From assembly GCF_900187505.1 (NCBI RefSeq), contig NZ_FYDL01000006.1:276785-340784 (forward strand): a DNA stretch of 64,000 nucleotides. The letters run 5' to 3'. The position numbers and the translations under genes are program-made. Under the pieces are notes generated by a model. It was not told where the DNA came from, did no database searches, and saw nothing but the letters and a program-made list of their open reading frames with translations. This stretch comes from Pseudomonas sp. Irchel s3h17 (lineage in GTDB: Bacteria > Pseudomonadota > Gammaproteobacteria > Pseudomonadales > Pseudomonadaceae). Numbering within the stretch: the stretch's first letter is position 1; each line of letters opens with the position of its first letter. Shown piece after piece: positions 46,417 to 56,652 of this stretch.

Positions 46417-47478
46417 ATGACCACCGCCAGGCACGCCACCGAACAAGACCCCCGCTGGGCCGCCGTACTGGCTCGCGACCCGCGCGCCGACGGTCAGTTT
46501 GTCTATGGAGTGAAAACCACCGGGGTCTATTGCCGCCCCAGTAGCCTGGCGCGCTTGCCGAAACCGCAGAACGTGGTGTTCTTCGACACCGAGGAACAAG
46601 CCCTGGCCGCGGGCTTCCGCCCCAGCAAGCGGGCCGCGGCGGATCAAACCCTGGTTGCCAGCCAGCACGCCACCCTGGTCGCCGCGGCCTGCCGACAGAT
46701 CGAATCCGCCGACACCGTGCCCAGTCTCGGCGAACTGGCACACAGCGCGCGCATGAGTCCCTTTCATTTCCACCGCGTGTTCAAGGCCGTGACCGGCCTG
46801 ACCCCCAAGGGCTACGCCACGGCCCAGCGTTCACGCCGGGTCCGCGAACGGCTCGAAGTGGCGGGTTCGGTGACCGATGCGCTGTATGACGCCGGGTTCA
46901 ACTCCAACAGTCGCTTCTACGAATCCGCCGATCAGGTGCTCGGCATGACCCCTGGCGATTACCGCGCCGCGGGCCAGAACACCGATATTCACTTTGCCGT
47001 AGGCCAATGCTCGCTCGGGGCGATCGTGGTGGCACAGAGCGAGCGCGGGGTGTGCGCGATTCTCCTCGGTGACGATCCCGATACCCTGGTCCGCGACCTG
47101 CAAGATAAGTTCCGGCAGGCCAACCTGATCGGCGCGGACCCGGATTTCGAGCAACTGATCGCCAAGGTGGTGGGTTTCATCGAAGCCCCCGCCTTGGGCC
47201 TGGACCTGCCGCTGGATGTGCGCGGCACCGCGTTTCAGGAGCGGGTCTGGAGAGCGTTACGGGAGATTCCGCTGGGCAGCACCGCCAGTTACGCCGAGAT
47301 TGCCCGGCGTATCGGTGCGCCCAAGGCGTTCCGCGCCGTGGCCCAGGCGTGCGGGGCCAACAACCTGGCAGTGGCGATACCGTGCCACCGGGTAGTGCGC
47401 AGCGATGGCGACCTGTCGGGCTATCGCTGGGGGGTGGAACGCAAGCGTCAGTTACTGGCGCGCGAAAGCCGGCCTTAG
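46417..47478 (+). CDS. ada: Ada-type regulator/O6-alkylguanine methyltransferase
   Basis: A 353-aa protein with three parts: N-Ada (about 10-80), AraC-type HTH (about 90-175; MSPFHFHRVFKAVTGLTPKG), and a C-terminal MGMT domain (about 180-353) with the active Cys near 323 in AIPCHRVV. In N-Ada only one of the four zinc-binding Cys of E. coli Ada is retained: C39 (GVYCRPSS). The others are S43, S70 and A73. The methyl-phosphotriester switch of E. coli Ada therefore cannot work the same way. It probably still repairs O6-methylguanine and may activate the operon constitutively or by another signal. Confidence 0.9.
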   Translation: MTTARHATEQDPRWAAVLARDPRADGQFVYGVKTTGVYCRPSSLARLPKPQNVVFFDTEEQALAAGFRPSKRAAADQTLVASQHATLVAAACRQIESADTVPSLGELAHSARMSPFHFHRVFKAVTGLTPKGYATAQRSRRVRERLEVAGSVTDALYDAGFNSNSRFYESADQVLGMTPGDYRAAGQNTDIHFAVGQCSLGAIVVAQSERGVCAILLGDDPDTLVRDLQDKFRQANLIGADPDFEQLIAKVVGFIEAPALGLDLPLDVRGTAFQERVWRALREIPLGSTASYAEIARRIGAPKAFRAVAQACGANNLAVAIPCHRVVRSDGDLSGYRWGVERKRQLLARESRP

Positions 47479-47933
47479 AAAATGCCGATGTGCACGGCCA
47501 CGCTGTCGGGGCCGGTGTAGGCCTCGAAGTCGGTGGCAAACCGGCGCTGAGTCTGCGGATGCTCATCGAAATACGCCCACACCCGCCCCCAGGCCTCGAT
47601 CACACTGCCCGGCATCGGCCCCTTGGCATCGAACACCAGGTACTGGCCGCCCTGCACTTCAAGGCTGTGGTAATCGGTCGGGGCCTCACTGACGGCCACC
47701 CCCGCCAACACGTCAAACGCCCCACTCGCGTCGGATTCATATTGGCTGTACACGCCATACACCCACGAATCCGCCATCTTGCCGGCGATCTTGTCGTACA
47801 GGCCTTCGCTGAAAAAGCATTGCCACATCGGGCCGATCCTGGCGGTCGACGCCTGTTGCTCTGCCGCATTGAGCGTACGCACGCGCAATCCGGCGACACG
47901 AAACGGCTGTACTTCCAGTTGTTTGACGCCCAT
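47475..47933 (-). CDS. GyrI-like/effector-binding domain protein
   Basis: A 152-aa protein with the SOUL/GyrI-like effector-binding fold: VQPFRVAGLRVRTLNAAEQQ, VYGVYSQYESDASGAFDVLA, YLVFDAKGPMPGSVIEAWGR, and a final FEAYTG segment with an acidic residue typical of the small-molecule pocket (as in BmrR, Rob and integron-associated effector-binding proteins). No DNA-binding domain is present. I chose the ATG at 47933 after AGGAGGAGG; a GTG two codons earlier is possible. It overlaps the end of ada by 4 nt on the opposite strand. Confidence 0.82.
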   Translation of the reverse strand: MGVKQLEVQPFRVAGLRVRTLNAAEQQASTARIGPMWQCFFSEGLYDKIAGKMADSWVYGVYSQYESDASGAFDVLAGVAVSEAPTDYHSLEVQGGQYLVFDAKGPMPGSVIEAWGRVWAYFDEHPQTQRRFATDFEAYTGPDSVAVHIGIF

Positions 47934-47950
47934 GAACACCTCCTCCTTGA

Positions 47951-48934
47951 TTAACGATTCACATCCACCACCACGCGCCCACGCACCTCGCCGGCCAGCA
48001 GCCGTGGCGCAAGCTCGATGGCATCGCTGAGGCCGATCTCGTGACTGATCAGTGACAGCAACCCCAGGTCCAGGTCCCTGGCCAGTCGGTCCCAGGCTTC
48101 AATGCGTCGAGCCTTGGGCTGAGTCACGCTGTTGATTCCGGCCAGGGTGATGCCGCGCAGGATAAAGGGCGCGACGGAGCCCGGAAAGTCCATGCCCTGG
48201 GCCAGCCCGCACGCCGCCACCGTACCATTGGCCCGGGTGCTGGCGCAGGCATTGGCCAGGGTATGGCTGCCGACCGAGTCGACCACCGCCGCCCACCGTT
48301 CCTTGGCCAACGGTTTGCCGGGGCCGGACAGGCTGGCGCGATCGATGATCTCGCGGGCGCCCAACTGCTTGAGGTAGGCATGCTCCGAGGGGCGACCGGT
48401 GCAAGCGACCACCTGGTAGCCCAGCGCGGACAACAGGGCGATGGCGAAACTGCCGACACCACCGTTGGCCCCGGTCACCAACACCTCGCCCTGGTCCGGC
48501 GTCACGCCGTTGCGCTCCAGCGCCAGGATGCACAACATCGCGGTGTAGCCGGCCGTACCAATGGCCATGGCCTGGGCTTCGGTAAATGCACGCGGCAAGG
48601 CAATCAGCCAGTCACCCGCAAGCCGCGCCTTTTGCGCCAGCCCACCCCAGTGCCCTTCCCCCACGCCCCAGCCGTTGAGCAGCACTTTGTCGCCAACCTT
48701 GAAGTCCGGATGCTCGCTGACCTCCACCGTGCCGGCCAGGTCGATCCCGGGAACCATCGGAAATCTGCGCACCACAGGGCTTGAGCCGGTGATCGCCAAC
48801 CCATCCTTGAAGTTCAGGGTGCTGTACGCCACACGCACCGTGACATTGCCCTCGGGCAACTGATCGTCGTCGATCTCTCGCAAACTGGCCTGGTACGCGC
48901 CGTTATCGTTCTCAATCAAAATGCCTTTGAACAT
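47951..48934 (-). CDS. acuI: AcuI-like MDR oxidoreductase
   Basis: A 327-aa zinc-free medium-chain NADPH-dependent reductase of the YhdH/AcuI family (acrylyl-CoA reductase in studied members). It has MFKGILIENDNG, YSTLNFKDGLAITG, the VTGANGGVGSFAIALLSALG nucleotide-binding site and GGLAQKARL. CAGGAGACAG precedes the ATG at 48934. The 316-bp divergent spacer to the next gene shows no gene. The role in acrylyl-CoA or quinone reduction is inferred from family. Confidence 0.87.
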   Translation of the reverse strand: MFKGILIENDNGAYQASLREIDDDQLPEGNVTVRVAYSTLNFKDGLAITGSSPVVRRFPMVPGIDLAGTVEVSEHPDFKVGDKVLLNGWGVGEGHWGGLAQKARLAGDWLIALPRAFTEAQAMAIGTAGYTAMLCILALERNGVTPDQGEVLVTGANGGVGSFAIALLSALGYQVVACTGRPSEHAYLKQLGAREIIDRASLSGPGKPLAKERWAAVVDSVGSHTLANACASTRANGTVAACGLAQGMDFPGSVAPFILRGITLAGINSVTQPKARRIEAWDRLARDLDLGLLSLISHEIGLSDAIELAPRLLAGEVRGRVVVDVNR

Positions 48935-49250
48935 CGCTGTCTCCTGATTGGATGGGTCGCCGTGAGCTGAGTCCAGGCCAGTACCTTCGCAGTCATAGCG
49001 CAAAAAATCCATGACCGATGGCACATGCCAGGGCTATGATTTTTACCCTCTGGGCCAGAATCGCCGATGCCAGCACCGTAATCCCTGATAGTGGCTGAGC
49101 CAACGCTATCGCGGACAAGCGGCGCGTCACCCGGCCCGTTTTAACGACACTGATGCCCTGTTCAAAGGGTGACGTCTTTCATCGCCGATGAACCCATTGA
49201 ACCGCAACAGCCGCCCCCCTTCACCCACTTCATGCAGGAGAGCACTGCTG

Positions 49251-50315
49251 ATGAGCCAATGGCCTGACACCCGTATTCTTGATCTGCTCGGCATCGAGTT
49301 GCCGATCATCCAGGCGCCCATGGCCGGCGCGACCGGCCCGGACATGGTGATCGCTGCCAGTAACGCCGGCGCCCTGGGCTCGATGCCCGCGGCCATGCTG
49401 AGCACCGGGCAGTTACGCGAGGCGCTTACCACGATACGCCGACACAGCCCGCGGCCATTGAATGTGAACTTCTTCTGCCATCAGCCACCCGTGGCCGACG
49501 AGTCGCGCACCCGCCAATGGAAGCAGCTACTGGAGCCCTACTACCGTGAACTGGGCGCTGACTTCGAAGCGCCGACACCGGTGTCCAACCGGGCGCCGTT
49601 CGATGAGGCCGCCTGCGAGGTGGTCGAGGCGTTTCGACCCGAAGTGGTGAGCTTCCACTTCGGCCTGCCGGAAAAATCCCTGCTCGACCGGGTCAAGGCC
49701 AGCGGCGCCAAGGTGCTGTCATCCGCGACAACGGTGGCCGAGGCCGTCTGGCTTGAGCAACATGGCTGCGACGCGATCATCGCCATGGGCTACGAGGCCG
49801 GTGGCCATCGCGGGATGTTTCTCAGCGATGACTTGAGCACTCAGGTCGGCACCTTTGCCCTGGTGCCGCAAGTCGTCGATGCCGTCCGCGTGCCCGTTAT
49901 CGCCGCCGGCGGCATTGGCGATGCACGGGGGATCGCCGCCGCGTTCACCCTGGGCGCCTCGGCGGTGCAACTGGGCACCGCCTACCTGTTCACGCCGCAA
50001 GCCCAGGTCAGCGCCTCGCACCACCGGGCCCTGCGCAGCGCCAGGGACAGCGAAACCGCAGTCACCAATATCTTCACCGGGCGCCCGGCGCGGGGGATTG
50101 TCAATCGGGTCATGCGCGAGCTCGGCCCGATCTGCCCGCAGGCTCCGGCGTTCCCGCTGGCTGGCGGTGCCTTGCTGCCGCTGCGCGCCAAGGACGAGGC
50201 AGACTTCAGCACCCTGTGGGCCGGGCAGGCGCTACGCCTGGGTGTGGAGCTGTCCACTGGCGAACTGACCCGACGCCTGGCGGATGAAACACTGGCCTTG
50301 CTGGGGCGTCGCTGA
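49251..50315 (+). CDS. Nitronate monooxygenase
   Basis: A 354-aa FMN enzyme of class I nitronate monooxygenases, which detoxify nitronates such as propionate 3-nitronate. The signature stretches are IELPIIQAPMAGATGPDMVI, AGALGSMPAA, VNFFCHQPP, SFHFGLP, CDAIIAMGYEAGGHRG with the probable catalytic His, and IAAGGIGDARGIAAAFTLGA. It starts at 49251, with GGAG 13 nt upstream, though the frame reaches further upstream. Confidence 0.9.
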   Translation: MSQWPDTRILDLLGIELPIIQAPMAGATGPDMVIAASNAGALGSMPAAMLSTGQLREALTTIRRHSPRPLNVNFFCHQPPVADESRTRQWKQLLEPYYRELGADFEAPTPVSNRAPFDEAACEVVEAFRPEVVSFHFGLPEKSLLDRVKASGAKVLSSATTVAEAVWLEQHGCDAIIAMGYEAGGHRGMFLSDDLSTQVGTFALVPQVVDAVRVPVIAAGGIGDARGIAAAFTLGASAVQLGTAYLFTPQAQVSASHHRALRSARDSETAVTNIFTGRPARGIVNRVMRELGPICPQAPAFPLAGGALLPLRAKDEADFSTLWAGQALRLGVELSTGELTRRLADETLALLGRR

Positions 50316-50329
50316 ATTCAGCGCCTCGA

Positions 50330-50355
50330 TGATCGTTCCCGGATGGGAACGATCA
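50330..50355 (+). terminator. Hairpin after nitronate monooxygenase gene
   Basis: TGATCGTTCCC and GGGAACGATCA make an 11-bp stem with a GGAT loop, 15 bp past the stop. A T run is absent, so the end of transcription may be partial. Confidence 0.65.
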
Positions 50356-50448
50356 CCCCTTCTGCGAATGCAGCTGAAAAACCCACGGCAGAAACTGTAT
50401 ACAATTTTTCACTCATGAGCCCTTGACGAGTTCCGCTCACAGCTTTTT

Positions 50449-50472
50449 CGCTATATATTATTTTATATAGCG
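50449..50472. promoter_or_regulatory. ModE-type operator before modABC
   Basis: CGCTATATA, 6 bases, TATATAGCG: perfect 9-bp arms of the shape CGCTATATA-N6-TATATAGCG known for ModE binding sites. It lies 74 bp before modA. In the E. coli system molybdate-bound ModE represses modABC through such a site; no modE gene is in the window. Confidence 0.8.
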
Positions 50473-50476
50473 TTAG

Positions 50477-51313
<837 letters not shown>

Positions 51314-51994
51314 ATGACGCTATCGAGTGCCGACCTTGCCGCGATCTGGCTGACCTTCAAGCTCGCGTCCCTGACCACGGTGATTTTACTGATCATCGGC
51401 ACTCCGATTGCGTTGTGGCTGTCGCGCACCCGGTCCTGGCTGCGCGGCCCCATCGGGGCGATCGTCGCCCTGCCCCTGGTGCTGCCGCCGACGGTGATCG
51501 GCTTCTACCTGCTGCTGACCCTCGGCCCCAACGGGTTCATTGGCCAGCTCACCCAGTCGCTGGGGCTGGGCACCTTGACCTTCAGCTTTACCGGGTTGGT
51601 GATCGGCTCGGTGATCTACTCGATGCCCTTTGTCGTCCAACCGCTACAGAACGCCTTCTCGGCCATCGGCACCCGCCCCCTGGAAGTCGCCGCCACCCTG
51701 CGCGCCAATCCCTGGGACACCTTTTTCAGCGTGATCCTGCCCTTGGCCCGGCCTGGCTTTGTCACCGCAGCCATTCTCGGCTTCGCCCACACCGTCGGTG
51801 AATTTGGCGTGGTGCTGATGATCGGCGGCAACATCCCCGACAAGACCCGCGTGGTCTCGGTGCAGATCTACGATCACGTCGAAGCCATGGAATATGCCCA
51901 GGCCCACTGGCTGGCCGGGGCGATGCTGGGGTTTTCATTCCTGGTGCTGCTGGCACTGTATTCAAGCCGCAAGACCAAGGCTGGCTGGAGCTGA
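51314..51994 (+). CDS. modB: Molybdate ABC transporter permease
   Basis: A 226-aa inner-membrane permease with about five helices. The EAA loop ([20 protein letters not shown]) that docks on ModC is at about 130-155. [20 protein letters not shown] is the ModB signature. The start adjoins the modA stop; modC follows 3 nt after. Confidence 0.96.
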   Translation: MTLSSADLAAIWLTFKLASLTTVILLIIGTPIALWLSRTRSWLRGPIGAIVALPLVLPPTVIGFYLLLTLGPNGFIGQLTQSLGLGTLTFSFTGLVIGSVIYSMPFVVQPLQNAFSAIGTRPLEVAATLRANPWDTFFSVILPLARPGFVTAAILGFAHTVGEFGVVLMIGGNIPDKTRVVSVQIYDHVEAMEYAQAHWLAGAMLGFSFLVLLALYSSRKTKAGWS

Positions 51995-51997
51995 TCG

Positions 51998-53086
51998 ATG
52001 ACTGCCGGGATTCACGCGCGCCTGCACCTTCGCTACCCGGACTTTGCCCTGGACGTCGACCTGGACCTGCCCGGTCGTGGCGTCACGGCGCTGTACGGTC
52101 ATTCCGGCTCGGGCAAGACCACTTGCCTGCGCTGCATCGCCGGCCTGGAGCGGGCCGAGCATGGCTTTATCCAGATCAACGATGAGGTCTGGCAGGACAG
52201 TCGCAAGAAACACTTTGTGCCCCCCCACAAACGGGCGCTGGGCTATGTGTTCCAGGAAGCCAGCCTGTTTCCCCACCTGTCGGTGCGGGCCAACCTGGAA
52301 TTCGGCCTGCGGCGTATTGCCCCTGAGCAACGCCGGGTTGACCTGCAGCATGCCACCGAGTTGCTGGGCATCGGCCACCTGCTGGATCGTCATCCGCAGC
52401 ACCTCTCCGGCGGCGAACGGCAACGCGTCGGTATCGCCCGCGCGTTGCTCACCAGCCCCCGGTTACTGTTGATGGATGAGCCCTTGGCCGCGCTGGACTC
52501 ACAGCGCAAAAGCGAGATCCTGCCGTACCTCGAACGGCTGCACGACGAACTGGAAATACCGGTGTTGTACGTCAGCCATTCCCAGGACGAAGTCGCGCGC
52601 CTGGCCGATCACATTGTGCTGCTGAGCGCCGGCAAGGCCCTGGCCAGCGGACCGGTCGGCGAAACCCTGGCGCGGCTCGACCTGCCGCTGGCACAGGGCG
52701 ACGACGCGGGCGTGGTGATCGACGGTCTGGTGACTGACTACAACGTCGACTACCAACTGTTGACCCTGCAACTGCCCCGCAGCCTGTTGAATGTACGCGT
52801 GGCCCACCTGCCCCTGGCCGTGGGTAAACAGCTGCGCTTCAAGGTGCAGGCCCGGGATGTCAGCCTGAGCCTTGCGGGTGGCGAACAGAGCAGTATCCTC
52901 AATCGGCTGCCGGTCACGGTCATCAGTGAAATTGCCGCCGACAACACCGCCCATGTCCTGGTGCGGCTCGACGCGGGCGGCACGCCGTTGCTGGCGCGCA
53001 TCACCCGTTATTCGCGCGATCACTTGCAGGTGCATCCCGGGCAGCAGCTCTGGGCGCAGATCAAGGCCGTGGCGGTGCTGGCCTGA
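51998..53086 (+). CDS. modC: Molybdate ABC transporter ATPase
   Basis: A 362-aa ATPase. Walker [10 protein letters not shown], the signature [15 protein letters not shown], Walker [13 protein letters not shown] and the switch His in VSHSQDEV are present in the first 220 residues. The C-terminal part (about 290-360) is a MOP/TOBE domain ([20 protein letters not shown]) that can bind molybdate. It completes modABC. Confidence 0.96.
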   Translation: MTAGIHARLHLRYPDFALDVDLDLPGRGVTALYGHSGSGKTTCLRCIAGLERAEHGFIQINDEVWQDSRKKHFVPPHKRALGYVFQEASLFPHLSVRANLEFGLRRIAPEQRRVDLQHATELLGIGHLLDRHPQHLSGGERQRVGIARALLTSPRLLLMDEPLAALDSQRKSEILPYLERLHDELEIPVLYVSHSQDEVARLADHIVLLSAGKALASGPVGETLARLDLPLAQGDDAGVVIDGLVTDYNVDYQLLTLQLPRSLLNVRVAHLPLAVGKQLRFKVQARDVSLSLAGGEQSSILNRLPVTVISEIAADNTAHVLVRLDAGGTPLLARITRYSRDHLQVHPGQQLWAQIKAVAVLA

Positions 53087-53211
53087 TCCTGTATCGGACG
53101 ATAGACCTGTAGCTTGTAAGGGTATCCGTGCCTGGGCTAGGCTATGCACCTTTCCTCTCTCCCGGGACGATCGTTCGACGTGAACAACTAAGCCTTTCAA
53201 AAATGTATTCG

Positions 53212-53247
53212 CAGCACGCGGCCCTATGCGGCCCAGGTCCCGTGCTG
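53212..53247 (+). promoter_or_regulatory. Nested hairpin in ABC-F leader
   Basis: CAGCACG (53212-53218) and CGTGCTG (53241-53247) enclose GGCCCTATGCGGCC, forming a nested stem just before the ribosome site. Leaders of ABC-F resistance genes often contain such attenuators, but this one is only a prediction. Confidence 0.4.
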
Positions 53248-53274
53248 GTCTTTCCGACATTTTCTGGAGGTGCC

Positions 53275-54918
53275 ATGACTCACGTCACGCATCCACCTGC
53301 GCTGGTCATCCTGAACCGGCTCACCTATCAATTTGCCAACGGCCAGACCCTGTTCGACGCCCTCACCCTGCGCCTGGATCAGCGCCCCACCGGCATCGTC
53401 GGCCGCAATGGCAGTGGCAAATCAGTGCTGGCCCGATTGATTGCCGGCGAGCTGCAACCCACCTCGGGAAACCTCATTCGTCACGCCAGCGTTGCCTATG
53501 TGGCACAAGAGCCACGTGTCATGACTGAACAAAACGTCGCTCAGGCAACGGGCGTCGCGCAGGTACTCGATGCGCTTGAGCGGTTGGCCGACGGCACGGC
53601 CGACGCACAGGATCTTGAACAGGTGGCCGAGCGCTGGGACCTGCACGAACGTCTACGTGCAATGCTCGCTGAAGCCGGTCTGTGCGCACTGTGCCCGCAC
53701 CACCCCGTGAACACCTTGAGCGGTGGTCAACGCGCGCGCATTGCGCTGATCGGCGCGTTCCTCAGCCAGGCCGAGATGCTGGTGCTGGATGAGCCGACCA
53801 ACCACTTGGACGCGGACGGCCGCCGCTGGCTGATGGGCCGCTTGGCCGCCTGGCGCGGTGGCTTGATTGTGGTCAGCCATGACCGGACCCTACTCAACAG
53901 CCTTGAGCGCATCGTCGAACTCAGTGAACGGGGCGTGCAGGTGTTCGGTGGTAACCACGAGGCGTACCTCACACAGCGGGAAATCGAGCAAGACGCGGCG
54001 CGATCAGCCGTTGAACATGCCCGCACACTGCGCGACCGTGAGCAAAAACGCTTGCAGCGCGAGCACGACACCCTTCAACGGCGCGCTGCCGGATCACGCC
54101 GAAACGCCGACACCGCCAATGTCTCACGCTTTGAGCGTGCCGCGATGAAAGGCTCGGCCACCGAGCTCATGGGCCATCTGCGCAAAACGCATCAGGCCTG
54201 TAAAAGCGTGATGGATGCTCAGGTACGCGAAGCCCGCACACGGGTTGCGCCGACCGATCCCGTGCTGATTCCTCTGCCCGCAAGCGCCATACCGGCCGGC
54301 CGGCAAGTGCTCACGCTGGTCAATGCGCAATTGCCATGGCTGCCAGCCGGGGCGCCGGACACCGGGCTCACACTTTCACTCGCCGGCCCTGTGCGCGTTG
54401 CCGTCAGCGGGCCGAACGGCTGTGGAAAATCCACCCTGCTGAAAATGCTCGCGGCACACTGCAACCCTGTCAGCGGGCAGTGCCTGACCCACGTGCCGAG
54501 TGCCTATCTGGATCAACACCTTGAACAACTGGACCCACAACGCTCCGTGATCGAGCAGCTAAACCTGCTGGACACGCCATTGTCAGAGGGCGCTGTGCGC
54601 AGCCGCCTGGCCCACCTGCAACTGGACGCCGTGCGCGTGACCATGCCGACCCGCCTGCTCAGCGGTGGCGAGCGACTCAAGGCCGCCCTTGCCGTTGCGG
54701 CATGGCGCGAGAACCCGGCGCAGTTGCTGTTGCTCGATGAGCCGAGCAATCATCTGGACCTGGCTTCGGTACAGGCCCTTGAGCAGGCCCTGCGCGGGTT
54801 TGCCGGTGCGATCATTGCCGTTTCCCATGACGCCGGGTTCATCAACGCACTCCAGCCCACCCACACCCTGGCCTGGACGCCTGACGGGTGGTGCCTGCAC
54901 AACGTCGGCCAGCCATGA
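53275..54918 (+). CDS. ABC-F family ATPase
   Basis: A 547-aa soluble protein with two ABC domains and no membrane segments. First domain: Walker A GRNGSGKS, signature LSGGQRARIAL, Walker B MLVLDEPTNHLD. Second domain: GPNGCGKSTLLKML, LSGGERLKAALA and LLLLDEPSNHLD. A charged linker (about 250-330) joins them. The EF-G-like ABC-F family acts on ribosomes in translation or antibiotic protection. TGGAGGTGCC before the ATG at 53275 sets the start, although the frame reaches further upstream. Its exact role is not known. Confidence 0.9.
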   Translation: MTHVTHPPALVILNRLTYQFANGQTLFDALTLRLDQRPTGIVGRNGSGKSVLARLIAGELQPTSGNLIRHASVAYVAQEPRVMTEQNVAQATGVAQVLDALERLADGTADAQDLEQVAERWDLHERLRAMLAEAGLCALCPHHPVNTLSGGQRARIALIGAFLSQAEMLVLDEPTNHLDADGRRWLMGRLAAWRGGLIVVSHDRTLLNSLERIVELSERGVQVFGGNHEAYLTQREIEQDAARSAVEHARTLRDREQKRLQREHDTLQRRAAGSRRNADTANVSRFERAAMKGSATELMGHLRKTHQACKSVMDAQVREARTRVAPTDPVLIPLPASAIPAGRQVLTLVNAQLPWLPAGAPDTGLTLSLAGPVRVAVSGPNGCGKSTLLKMLAAHCNPVSGQCLTHVPSAYLDQHLEQLDPQRSVIEQLNLLDTPLSEGAVRSRLAHLQLDAVRVTMPTRLLSGGERLKAALAVAAWRENPAQLLLLDEPSNHLDLASVQALEQALRGFAGAIIAVSHDAGFINALQPTHTLAWTPDGWCLHNVGQP

Positions 54919-55005
54919 TTCATGCGACGAACGACACGCGTTGTTTTTGCACCTTTGCAACCGCGATCTATAGTTGATGGGAATACAAATCACCCCGGTG
55001 GCGCC

Positions 55006-55230
55006 ATGGAAGACATTTTCGTTGTGAAGCGCTGCAACAAGATCATCGTCCAGGGGCGCCGAGCCGGGGAAGTGGCCCATCTGCCTCCGGTTGCGGAGGT
55101 CTGGTACAGGATTGCCGATACCCGTACTCGCGGCGGGTTCATCGGCGACGGTTATGATCGCCAGGAAGACGCCCTGAGCGAGTGCCAGCGCCTCAACCGG
55201 GTCAGCTCACGGGTTGCGCGCCAAGGCTGA
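55006..55230 (+). CDS. Small hypothetical protein
   Basis: A 74-aa protein beginning MEDIFVVKRCNKIIVQGRRA. Charged, no signal or membrane segment. The core TWYRIADTR-like stretch (VWYRIADTRTRGGFIGD) is beta-rich and a helix (RQEDALSECQRLNR) follows. The start is preceded by GGTGGCG. It sits 88 bp after the ABC-F gene. Not recognised. Confidence 0.68.
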   Translation: MEDIFVVKRCNKIIVQGRRAGEVAHLPPVAEVWYRIADTRTRGGFIGDGYDRQEDALSECQRLNRVSSRVARQG

Positions 55231-55275
55231 AACGTAGGCCCCAGGCAACGTGACCGACGTTCAATGGCAGGGGCT

Positions 55276-55281
55276 ATAATG
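55276..55281 (+). promoter_or_regulatory. Candidate -10 box (TATAAT)
   Basis: A perfect TATAAT lies 100 bp before the 76-aa gene at 55381. The -35 region is weak (TGACCG-like, 55251-55256), so this is tentative. Confidence 0.35.
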
Positions 55282-55380
55282 AACTGAGCTGAAGGATCGG
55301 CGCCTTGACCGGCGGCAGGTTCGCAGGCAAGGGCCTGTCGTCGAACCCTTGCAACCTTCTCGACTATGGAGGTGTTTGTC

Positions 55381-55611
55381 ATGTCCGAAAAAGAGTCCAT
55401 CACCACCTTGCTGACCCTGCTCGACTCACGCCAGACGCGCCTGACCGCTGCCTGCAAGGAAATTGCCGACTGGGTAGACAACCATGACGGCCACCCGACC
55501 GCCGTGAGAATCCGCGACCGTCTGCTGGATATCGAGAAAGACACGCCGCTGATCCAGAGCGCCTTGACCTCGCTCAAACCCGTTGAGCGCCCACTGCCAA
55601 GGTTCCGCTAA
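55381..55611 (+). CDS. Small hypothetical protein
   Basis: A 76-aa, largely helical protein (MSEKESITTLLTLLDSRQTR, then LTAACKEIADWVDNHDGHPT) with a C-terminal helix and a final RPLPRFR. GGAGG lies before the ATG at 55381; an ATG five codons upstream in the same frame is less well placed. Not recognised. Confidence 0.72.
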   Translation: MSEKESITTLLTLLDSRQTRLTAACKEIADWVDNHDGHPTAVRIRDRLLDIEKDTPLIQSALTSLKPVERPLPRFR

Positions 55612-55679
55612 GCGTTCCGACCTGAAGCTTCAGGCCGGAACCCATCAGGGGTCGATCACTGCCGCGTCAACACCTGGCG

Positions 55680-56651
55680 TCAGAGCCGGTCCCGGGCAAT
55701 ACCGCTGCGAATCCGCACAATATCGGCGAGCACCGCCAAGGCGATCTCCGCCGGCGTCTTGCTGCCCAGGTTAAGCCCGATAGGCGCGTGAATGCGCGCC
55801 AGTTCAGCGTCCCCCAGCCCCCCGATGCGGCGCAACCGCTCGAAGCGTTTCTGCGAGGTTTGCAGGGAACCCATCACACCGATGTAGAACGCGTCGGTGC
55901 GCACGGCCTCCATCATGGCCAGGTCGTCGATACGCGGATCGTGGGTCAGCGCCACCACCGCGGTGTCGCTGTGGCAGCCGCCGTCGGCAATGAACACCGA
56001 TGGCAGTTGACGGCGAATCTCGACGTTTTCCAGGACCACCCCTTCGAGCACCTCGTCGCGTGGGTCGCACAGAATCACTTCGAAACCCAGGCCCACCCCG
56101 AACTCGGCGCAGGCCTGCGCCACGCTGGAATAACCGGCGAGCAGCAGCCGTTGCGCCGCACCGACGCGCAACCGTACACGGTCGATTTCACGTTCGATGC
56201 GCGGCCCATGCTCGCGGTCAACCAGCAGGCTGCGAGCGCCGCTGTGCAGGTCGACCTCACGAATCAGGCGACGTTGCCCCAGCAACGCCGACTCCAGTTC
56301 GCGCAGATGGGCCTGCACCTCACAGTCCGGCTCAAGCTTCTCCACCAGCACATCGAGCAGCCCGCCACAGGGCAGTCTGACCTGGGAGCGCGGGTCATCC
56401 GTCTCGCCGTAGCGCACCACCGCAACGGCGTCGTTGAACAGCCCTTCGGCCATGCGCTCCAGAAAGTCGTCCTCGACACAGCCACCCGACAGCGAGCCAA
56501 TCCAATGGCCGCTGTCGTTGACCGCCAGCATCGAGCCCGGCGCACGGGGCGCCGAGCCGTAGGTACCGAGGACGCTGCACAGCCACACGCACTGGCCCGC
56601 GCTGGACCAGGCCAGCGCGCGCCGTATCACTTGCAGGTCAAGATGCTGCAT
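55680..56651 (-). CDS. XdhC-family cofactor maturation protein
   Basis: A 323-aa protein of the XdhC/CoxI family, which binds, sulfurates and inserts molybdenum cofactor into xanthine-dehydrogenase-like enzymes. It has CVLGTYGSAPRAPGSMLAV, the Cys-containing SGGCVEDDFLE and LPCGGLLDVLVE, a Rossmann-like second half (LLLAGYSSVAQACAEF) and FYIGVMGS...RLRRIGG. It starts 1 nt after the cytochrome stop, so it is the last gene of the molybdoenzyme operon. Confidence 0.9.
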   Translation of the reverse strand: MQHLDLQVIRRALAWSSAGQCVWLCSVLGTYGSAPRAPGSMLAVNDSGHWIGSLSGGCVEDDFLERMAEGLFNDAVAVVRYGETDDPRSQVRLPCGGLLDVLVEKLEPDCEVQAHLRELESALLGQRRLIREVDLHSGARSLLVDREHGPRIEREIDRVRLRVGAAQRLLLAGYSSVAQACAEFGVGLGFEVILCDPRDEVLEGVVLENVEIRRQLPSVFIADGGCHSDTAVVALTHDPRIDDLAMMEAVRTDAFYIGVMGSLQTSQKRFERLRRIGGLGDAELARIHAPIGLNLGSKTPAEIALAVLADIVRIRSGIARDRL

Positions 56652-56652
56652 G

